Shown: one piece after another, positions 56,955-64,000 of the stretch | Numbering within the stretch: the stretch's first letter is position 1 | Layout: every line of letters starts with the position of its first letter | From: Topomyia yanbarensis | Lineage: Eukaryota > Arthropoda > Insecta > Diptera > Culicidae | Length of the DNA stretch: 64,000 nucleotides | Direction: 5' to 3' | NCBI RefSeq assembly: GCF_030247195.1 | Contig: NC_080672.1 | Coordinates: 96,854,113 to 96,918,112, forward strand | The notes under the pieces: generated by a model | What the model saw: the letters and a program-made list of their open reading frames with translations, nothing else | Databases searched by the model: none | Told to the model about the DNA's origin: nothing | Made by a program: the position numbers and the translations under genes

Positions 56955-56960
56955 AATAAA
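56955..56960 (+). terminator. Candidate poly(A) signal of the transporter gene
   Basis: First AATAAA after the stop codon; an ATTAAA variant occurs earlier near 56783. Confidence 0.35.
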
Positions 56961-57625
56961 CGCATAAGCTCATTCTGCGGGAATTTTCGTCACATTTTCC
57001 CGATTTTTTTCTTGCTTCGCGACTTTTAAACTCTTCCTTAAACATTCGTCGCTCGCTCATCTTCCTTGACTGACACGGTGGGCCACAAATGTAATCCTGC
57101 ACGACAAAATTGACAGCTCCTTGAGCTTGCGTCCTAGAGATTTGCGATCTTCGACAAAGTTTGCTAAACATATCTGAGTCTTCTTTTGAAATTAAAATTT
57201 AGTGTTCATCTTAGCCGTACAGATGGCACTCGAATCTTACAATGTTTTAACGGTGGGTGTTAGAGTCTTGGTCGTTTCGATAAAGATGTTTATCTAATCA
57301 TAAAAAATACAATTTTTGACGACACCAACACTCCATGACCTACTAATTTGAAGGTATAGGATCATTAAAAGAAATGGTCTGAAATACAGAGATACGCCAA
57401 ATGCCAGTAGTATTTCGAGAATGATCTTGATGTAATTACACCAACCAAGTAATCTGTGCTTGTTTTTCTTGTTTTTTTTTTTCGTTTAGAAACTGATCCA
57501 CTACCTCTTGACAAATAATTGAATGATCTAGCAAATAAATTAATATAATTGAAAAATGGTCCAACATGTATTGTGAAGTTATCTCTATGATGCCTGTTCA
57601 GGAATCAGTAATCAGAGTATATTGG
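56961..57625. other. Gene-poor stretch downstream of the transporter
   Basis: A - strand frame of 90 codons (57171-56899) is Arg/Lys/Cys rich but matches no family I know. Nothing else is seen. Confidence 0.3.
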
Positions 57626-58220
57626 CTAAAATGGCGCGTTCTACGTATGTAGTCGGGGATTTGTGCCTTGCCGTGTGTTTTCATTATTTCCTGAGCGGAT
57701 GCATAGGAGAAGGAGGTGTGGGAAAGTAGAATTGGAAGGGTGGGAAAAATAACAGCACAAAAACAAAAATAAACACTGCCTGCGAATCAGCCTAAAGCTC
57801 TTTACCACATTGGATAAGAAACTTTAGTATGTCTCTGAGTTTCAGTCGTCCAAACATGGTGTCGTCTGCGCTACTGCTGGTAAGTTGCGTATCAGATGAT
57901 ATGCGGTCCTTAGTCGGATTCACAAAGATCACATGAAAAAGACTCAGCGTGCTGAATAGTTGCCATGTGATAATTGAGTTTGCAGTGGCCGGTTGTGAAG
58001 CTTCGAAAAATGTAGGAGATTTTTCGAAATCACTGGGCAGGGTTGTTCTAGAAACGCCTTTGTTTGGCTACACGTTGGTAGATTTCTCCAATAATTACGG
58101 TGCTCGGACGAAGCCAGGACCGCATTTTATTCCCTTATCCAACTTGTCGAAATTGGCAGGGTGGGCTCAGGATCAACGAAGTCAATCGCTGAACCTGCCC
58201 TGACCAATTCGTCAGCCCAT

Positions 58221-58610
58221 TCATTTCCAGTAATACCGGAATGTCCGGGCACCCATACAGGGTAGATAGTGTTGACTGTTGGCAATGCTTGGTTCTTCGA
58301 TTTGGGTTCGGCACGCGATCACTAGCTTGGACCGTGATTTGTCTGAGCTAAGGGCCTTGATTGTAGCCTGACTTTCGGAGCAGAAGTTTATAACTCTGCC
58401 GGACAAACTCAGTTGAAGGGCCGATTGTACCCCGCACATAATCGCAAATATTTCTGCCTGGAATACAGTACAGTATCTACCTAGTAAGTGAGATTGTTCC
58501 AATCTCATTTCACGACAGTAAACACCAGCACCAGCACGTCCCTCCATCAGAGAACCGTCAGTGTAACAGACCACTTGCGTTTGTTGTTGTCTTTCCATAT
58601 AGCCAAACAA
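58221..58610 (-). pseudogene. LOA LINE RNase H domain
   Basis: Open frame with VVCYTDGSLMEGRAGAGVYC (first Asp), FQAEIFAIMCGVQSAL (Glu) and FCSESQATIKAL. The usual SDSQ is CSES here, so the third catalytic Asp has become Glu. The C-terminal part continues in another frame as GHSGITGNEWADELV-type text. Expected role: removal of template RNA in LOA retrotransposition. Confidence 0.75.
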
Positions 58611-58613
58611 CTA

Positions 58614-58638
58614 CTCCTCTCTCTCTCTCTCTCTCTCT

Positions 58639-58677
<39 letters not shown>
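58614..58677. repeat. (CT)n-(GA)n self-complementary microsatellite
   Basis: About 26 bp of CT run directly into about 38 bp of GA through a TCGA centre (58638-58641), a near-perfect hairpin between the LOA RT and RNase H parts. Confidence 0.9.
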
Positions 58678-58679
<2 letters not shown>

Positions 58680-58681
58680 CT

Positions 58682-59115
58682 TCACAAAGAATGTCCTGTA
58701 AGGAAAACTACATGTAAGCGTAATATCGCTGAGAGCAAGAATATCTTCACCCCATGTAACCATTTGTGACCACAATCGCGTATGACTGGTAGCAAGATCA
58801 ACATGGTTACTGTGACAAAGCCCAGTAACCTGCAGTCTGTATGCACATGATAGTGCTTCCAGTCAACGCCATAAGCGCCATTCTTTGCAGATGGTTTAGC
58901 TTTGACTGGAATGTCATCACCTCTCCCCTCTGCCACCACACAAGGCATCCGTATGACAGTATTGGACGTACAATTATCGTGTAAATCCAATAGATGTACT
59001 TATGTTTGAGACCCCAGGTCTTTTCAAAAGTTCGTCTGCACCGCCTCGCATAAAACAGTAAGGGCAAAACCCAAAATGCTCCGCGCGACTGGCATATTTT
59101 AGACACTCCAGTCAT
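58682..59115 (-). pseudogene. LOA LINE reverse transcriptase C-terminus
   Basis: Two frames: 59115-58807 (CQSRGAFWVLPLLFYARRC, then TIIVRPILSYGCLVWWQRGE, then LNHLQRMALMALTG) and its continuation. The thumb segment preceding RNase H in LOA-type ORF2 reads like this. 5' parts of the element are missing. Confidence 0.65.
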
Positions 59116-59614
59116 TAATTAATCGGCACGGAACTACTCAATGGCTCAATTCTTGACCGGATACCACACAACCTCTGGGAACGTTCTTCTGTACACATCG
59201 AAACTTCTTCACCGAACTACTACTAGCGGATCATCGACGAAAAAACTTCGGTGCGTAAAGTGAACGTTCCGCTGCGTAATACAGCATACTGAGGAGTTCA
59301 CCCAGCTCTTCCCAGGCTCCGTTCGCCATTAAGAATATTTTAAACCCCCTCACCAATTTTACCCATAGCACGGGTCGCATGACACTATGGATTCGGCGTT
59401 CCCGGTTTGGTGAGTTTTTACCACCAGAACAGGTAGTCCGTAGTGTAATTCTTAGCCGGTTGAAAAAACCACTACCGACACTACACGGCTTATCGAGGCT
59501 GTTCGGTGAAAGAAGCTGGCATTGAAGGACAGCTTCCATGGATGGCCGAACAGCCCCCTAAAAAACGACTTTATCCACCTAGCAGTGAAATGAGACATTT
59601 TTTTCACATATCAC
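59116..59614. other. Decayed repeat-derived segment
   Basis: Text near 59090-59165 resembles 29930-30240. ATCCACCTAGCAGTGAAATG at about 59574 resembles the end of family B. No gene. Confidence 0.35.
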
Positions 59615-59619
59615 CGTTG

Positions 59620-61591
59620 CACAGTGGGACCAATCTAAAAAAGGTGGGACAAAACCTATTTGAGGCCTTAGATGTCATTTTAGAGCCAGCATTTCTTCGT
59701 AGGATATGTTCACAATATTATTCTGCAACTTTTTAAGTAGAATTTTTTGTTGTTGGACTAAAGTAGAGTACCCGAGCAAAAAAAAAATTTTCAAAAAAAA
59801 TTTTTAGAGGGTCGATGTCTTTGACAAAGTTGTAGAATATTATGTTTTGAATAACTTCTTCCAAGATACCACAGACATCAGACCTCAAATTTGAGGCAAA
59901 ATTGTTGTGTTTTGAAAATATGATCAAAAAATCAGTTTTTCGATATTTCCATGCTAAAAACCATAATTGATTAATTTAATATGTTCTACAAACTTGCAGG
60001 TAACACTAAAATACAACTTTTTGTTGAAGGAACTAATAACCTAAAATCAATATTTTGGCTTCTAAAACTATTTTTCATATAAATTTACTCTATTTTCATC
60101 AAAGATTTCTGTTTTTAGGTGCACTTTTGTGCAGCCAAACTTTGGCTATTCCGATACTCTATTATTCGTAGAATAAAATTAATACTACGTAAAAACAGGA
60201 TATAGTTGGACGTGTTGTTTGGGTAACCATTCATGTACGACGGTTTATAACATAATATGTGCTTATATTATTTTTAATTTATATACATTATTAGCTATGA
60301 ACAAAATCTTATATTTTGCACGCACTTACAAGCATGTAGAACATATTGAGTTGATGAATTAAGATTACAATATGGAAAAGTGAAAAAATTATATAAATTT
60401 TGAATTTAAACTGCCAAAGAACAACGATTTCGGATTAAAAAATAAATCTACAGTATGTATAAAGTATTTTTAATAAAAATGTTCGAAATTGAATATTATA
60501 CAACTTTGCTGAAGTCCTCAACCATCTAAAAAAATAGAAATGATTCAATTATATTGTGAATATTTTTCCACACACTTAGGTTCTATAATATCTAAGGCTT
60601 CAAATAGATATTATTCTACTTTCTGAATTTGTAGAACTAATCTTATTGGTTAAACTAAAGTAGAAATCCCGAACTAAATAAATCAAATTTTGTTTAAATG
60701 GTTGAGGTCTTCAGCAAAGTTGTCAAATATTGTATTTGGAACAATTCTGTTGAAAATGCCATTTATTTATTTTTTGAGCCGAAATCGTTGTTCTTTGGCA
60801 GTTTAAATTCCAAATTTTTATTATTTTTTCACTTTTTCATATTGTTATCTTAATTCATCAACTCAATATGTTATATATGCTTGTAAGTACGTACAAAATG
60901 TAAGATTTTGTTAATAGCTATAAATGTATATAAATTAAAAATAATATAAGCACATTTTATGTTATAAACCGTCGTACATGAATGGTCACCCAGACAACGC
61001 GTCCAACTATATCCTGTTTCTATGTAGTATTAATTTCATTGTACGAATAATAGAGTATCGGAATAGCCAAAGTTTGGCTGCACAAAAGTGCACCTAAAAA
61101 CAGAAATCTTTGATGAAAATAGAGTAAATTTATATGAAAAATAGTTTTAGAAGCCAAAATATTGATTTTAGGTTATTAGTTCCTTCAACAAAAAGTTGTA
61201 TTTTAGTGTTTTCTGCAAGTTTGTAGAACATATTAAATTAATCAATTATGGTTTTTAGCATGGAAATATCGAAAAACTGATTTTTTGATCATATTTTCAA
61301 AACACAACAATTTTGCCTCAAATTTGAGGTCTGATGTCTGTGGTATCTTGGAAGAAGTTATTCAAAACATAATATTCTACAACTTTGTCAAAGACATCGA
61401 CCCTCTAAAAATTTTTTTGAAAATTTTTTTTTTGCTCGGGTACTCTACTTTAGTCCAACAACAAAATATTCTACTTAAAAAGTTGCAGAATAATATTGTG
61501 AACATATCCTACGAAGAAAAGCTGGCTCTAAAATGACATCTAAGGCCTCAAATAGGTTTTGTCCCATCTTTTTTGGATTGGTCCCACTGTG
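59620..61591. mobile_element. Long-inverted-repeat element with Transib/RSS-like ends
   Basis: The ends are CACAGTGGGACCAATC and its exact inverse, with a 5-bp duplication CGTTG at 59615-59619 and 61592-61596. The two halves are inverted copies centred between 60605 and 60606: near-identical for the outer several hundred bp and then more diverged. CACAGTG equals the V(D)J heptamer, and GACAAAACC follows after a 21-bp spacer at both ends. CAC-type ends with GC-rich 5-bp TSDs are the hallmark of Transib transposons. No transposase (longest frames 64-83 aa, mirrored in the two arms), so non-autonomous. Confidence 0.75.
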
Positions 61592-61602
61592 CGTTGGATC
61601 AT

Positions 61603-61838
61603 TCATGAGTTGACAGAACTTATGCAAAGTAAGCTCAACTAGAGGTGGGATGAACATAGTTTCTAGTCCCGCGCAAACAAAAGCACGATGAGCTGAAAAA
61701 AATTAATGAATTTATATTGATTCGCTATTTTTCCAGTTTATTCGTGGTTTTATTTGTGCGGGACTAGAAACTATGTTCATCCAGCCTCTAGATGAACCTA
61801 CTTGGCATGAGTTCTGTCAACCCACGAATAAAATTTAA
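61603..61838. repeat. Inverted-repeat hairpin, arms about 80-95 bp
   Basis: Arms share ATGAGTTGACAGAACTTATG / CATGAGTTCTGTCAAC and GATGAACATAGTTTCTAGTC with GCGCGGGACTAG-type inner part; loop at about 61690-61750. The Transib-like element ends just before it. Confidence 0.7.
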
Positions 61839-61849
61839 AAATATATTAT

Positions 61850-62660
61850 AGTAAAAGAAATAAAAAAGTTATCAAATTCATACATTGAATAGAATGATCA
61901 ACATAAATCAAATGAATGAAATAAATAAAATAGCTCAGCTCATCAAATTAAACAATGGGTTTTTTTTAAAAAAAAGTTGCGAAATTAATAGAGTAAATTA
62001 ATTTTACAGATTGGATAAACAGAACAAAAGAGATGACTCAACAGAATTCATAATTCGAATAAAATAAAGAAACTAAATAATATGAATGAAAAATGGAAAA
62101 AACGAATAAAACGAGCAAAATGAAAAAAACGAGCAAAATGAATTAAATGAATAATATTAATACAAAATAAAACAAAATATAAATTATAAATAAATCAAGA
62201 ATATCAATAAAATGAATAGACAATGTATGAAACTAAAAATGAGTAAAACGAAGGAAAAAAGAAAGAGAATAATATTAATTAAATGATTAACATGAAACAT
62301 TAAACAATATCAAAAAACTAATAAAATTTATAGAATGAATAAAGTTGTGTCAAATTAAAAATTTGGATGAAATGATTAAAAGGAATGAGTGAAAAATATT
62401 TGTGAGAATTTTACTAAATAACGTGAACGGGAAAATAAGTTAAAAGTATGAAACGAATAATCAGAATGAATTTTGAATACAATAGATGAAATGAATAAAA
62501 TGAACTCAAATGAACAAAATGAATAAAAAGAATATTGAATGGAATAAATGATTAAAACGAAACGATCATATATTGAAAATCAGTCCAATATACGAAAGGG
62601 ATAAAATAAGCAAAACGAATAAAATTCGTGGTATTAATAAATTGAAATAATAAGTGTAGG
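61850..62660. repeat. Low-complexity AATGAATAAA-rich tract
   Basis: Decayed short repeats of ATGAATAAAATGAA type, purine-rich on the + strand; no coding. Confidence 0.7.
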
Positions 62661-63105
62661 GGGAACTGGGCTTAATTCGGACCTAGTAAGGGTTTATGAG
62701 CTATAGAACTGGAACGTGTCAACCGATACATAAATAAATATTTTTCGGTAAAAGGTCCGAATTGGACCAACCCATCTTCTTTTATGCACACCACGATCAA
62801 ACAAAAACAGTTGATAGTCTCGTCCAAAACAAGATATTAAATAAAAGATATTGTCTGGCAGATCCAAAATCACCATAATGCACTTGATTTAATTAATTGT
62901 TGTTGCTAACCAAAATATTGTTTTCCGGCTCACACATTTTTTTCAAAAAAAAGCGCTCCGAAGCAACATTCGCCCCTTGCTCACGTACACAAAAACTGAG
63001 AACTGCAAAATTTTGTGAGAAAGAACAGAGCTACATGACAGCAATGAATATCATTACACGCTTTTCATAATATTACCATAGCTGAGAAACAGCTAGGGGT
63101 CCGAA
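62661..63105. other. Short non-repetitive stretch
   Basis: Between two low-complexity tracts; inverted GGTCCGAATT-type pair (62678/62754). No gene. Confidence 0.3.
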
Positions 63106-63109
63106 CTAA

Positions 63110-63360
63110 AATTAATATAATTAATAAAAATTTCAAAATTAATGAAAATAATGAAATAAATAAAATTAATTAGATTAATCAAATAAATAAAATTATTTAG
63201 ATTAATAAAATTAATATAATAATAAAATTAATAAAATTATTAAAATTAAACAAATTAACAAAATTATTAAAACTAATAAAATTAATAAAATAATAATAAT
63301 AACAATTAAATTAATTAAATTAATAAAACAAAAGAAATAATATAATAAAACTAATAAACT
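63110..63360. repeat. Low-complexity AATTAATAAAAT tract
   Basis: Repeats of ATTAATAAAATTAATA type. Confidence 0.75.
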
Positions 63361-64000
63361 ATTTTTGCCTTTCTCATATAGAAAGGTTATGCAATCACTC
63401 TGAAAAACGTCAATCTAATCCCGGCCCGGAGGGCCGGGTGTCATATCCCATTCGACTCATGTATGTGTGTGTGTGTGTATGTATGTGCGTATGTGTCAAA
63501 TAATGTAACTCATTTTTCCCAGAGATGGCTGGACCGATTTGCCCAAATTTAGTCTCAAATGAAAGGTGCAACCTTCCCATAGGCTGCTATTGAATTTTGG
63601 ATCGATCGGAATTCCGGTTCCGGGTTTCAAAGTGCGGCCACACAGAAATTTCTCATATAAACTATAGGAAAAATTAAAAATAGAATTTTTATTTTTGATG
63701 CTAAATGTGTTCAAGGTGCATGAAACGTCGAGATTTGATGCAAACTCGAAAAAAAAATTTGACGACGATTCACTTTTCTGGATTTTGGCACATTTTTGTC
63801 TTTCTCATATAGAAAGGTTATGCAATCACTCTGAAAAACGTCAACCTAATCCCGGCCAAATTTTTTTTTCGACTCGCATAGGGTTTCTGGATTTTAACAG
63901 GGGCGTAGTTGATGGTTTACGGAGAGGGGTTACACCCCCCTCTACTGTTCGCGCCCCTCCTTTAAAAATCTCCTTAAATCACCCCTCAGACCACCACCCC
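63361..64000 (+). repeat. Dispersed repeat family B, second copy (runs off the window)
   Basis: Starts TTTGCCTTTCTCATATAGAA and has the CCCGGCCCGGAGGGCC and GAGATGG-CTGGACCGATTTG modules. A second start of the same unit lies at about 63796, so part of the unit is repeated in direct orientation about 430 bp apart. (GT)n tract at about 63460-63480. Confidence 0.6.

Larger units (their letters stand above)
57628..59115 (-). mobile_element. LOA-clade LINE fragment (copy d)
   Basis: From 59115 to 57628 on the - strand: end of RT (ARRCRRTFEKTWGLKHKYIY, then VRPILSYGCLVWW), a (GA)n/(CT)n tract, RNase H, Cys-rich tail ending FGRLKLRDILKFLIQCGKEL at about 57796, and 3' UTR with the ACGGCAAGGCACAAAT motif. 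Much of the ORF is frameshifted. It is the longest LOA copy here. Confidence 0.75.

Noticed and set aside
56899..57171. 90-codon basic frame on the - strand
   Set aside because: No family resemblance, no promoter or splice context; kept only as a note.
58488..58769. Ser/Leu and Arg/Glu-rich open frame
   Set aside because: Created by the (CT)n-(GA)n tract on the strand opposite to the LOA ORF.
59231..59539. 102-codon frame on the - strand upstream of the LOA fragment
   Set aside because: Could have been more LOA ORF2, but no RT motif can be read in it.

Overview
This is an unannotated-looking stretch of an insect nuclear genome, most likely a culicine mosquito (Aedes-like). That is inferred from the AT-rich, transposon-saturated sequence, the mixture of I-superfamily and LOA-type LINEs with RNase H, a Feilai-like tRNA SINE, many TIR/MITE families, and short introns of 55-73 bp in the one cellular gene. 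Nothing in the window looks bacterial. A run of 500 Ns (34352-34851) is an assembly gap.

The one cellular protein-coding gene I can support is a sugar transporter of the major facilitator superfamily (trehalose/glucose Tret1-like) on the + strand. I rebuilt it as six coding exons: 35986-36027, 54105-54600, 55272-55446, 55509-55850, 55906-56092 and 56166-56417. All junctions are GT/AG and the phases agree, giving a 497-residue, 12-TM-type protein. The first exon carries only 14 codons and is followed by an 18.1 kb intron filled with mobile elements. Intron 2 is 671 bp, but would be about 60 bp without a perfect 562-bp palindrome flanked by a 15-bp direct repeat.

Layout: 1-1500, small dispersed repeats. 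1500-5215, a decayed I-superfamily LINE on the - strand, whose RNase H domain is deleted. 5375-5955, LOA LINE 3' end. 5975-7110, PIF/Harbinger-type element. 7111-9900, no gene seen. 9900-10620, second LOA tail. 11182-11258, small MITE. 11624-16224, a 4.6 kb hAT-type element with an 8-bp TSD and other repeats nested in it. 16588-18470, three MITE/repeat copies. 20031-20790, TIR element. 22692-22723, a TATA/Inr core-promoter candidate. 23338-23781, Helitron-like element abutting (TA)n. 25041-25770, TTAA-flanked element. 28140-29757, a repeat holding a Tc1/mariner remnant, then a Harbinger-like MITE. 31507-34285, inverted minisatellite arrays around an unidentified ORF. 35986-56417, the transporter gene; intron 1 holds a SINE, a TIR element, (AT)n, a second I-superfamily LINE copy with an intact-looking RNase H, and more repeats. 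57628-59115, a LOA LINE fragment on the - strand. 59620-61591, a long-inverted-repeat element whose ends resemble V(D)J recombination signals and Transib termini. 61600-64000, hairpin, low-complexity and a mosquito-type dispersed repeat.

The most unusual items are the Transib/RSS-like long-TIR element, the perfect palindrome inside a transporter intron, and a set of nested insertions whose target-site duplications can be read directly. No CRISPR, rRNA or functional tRNA gene was seen, and no complete transposase.
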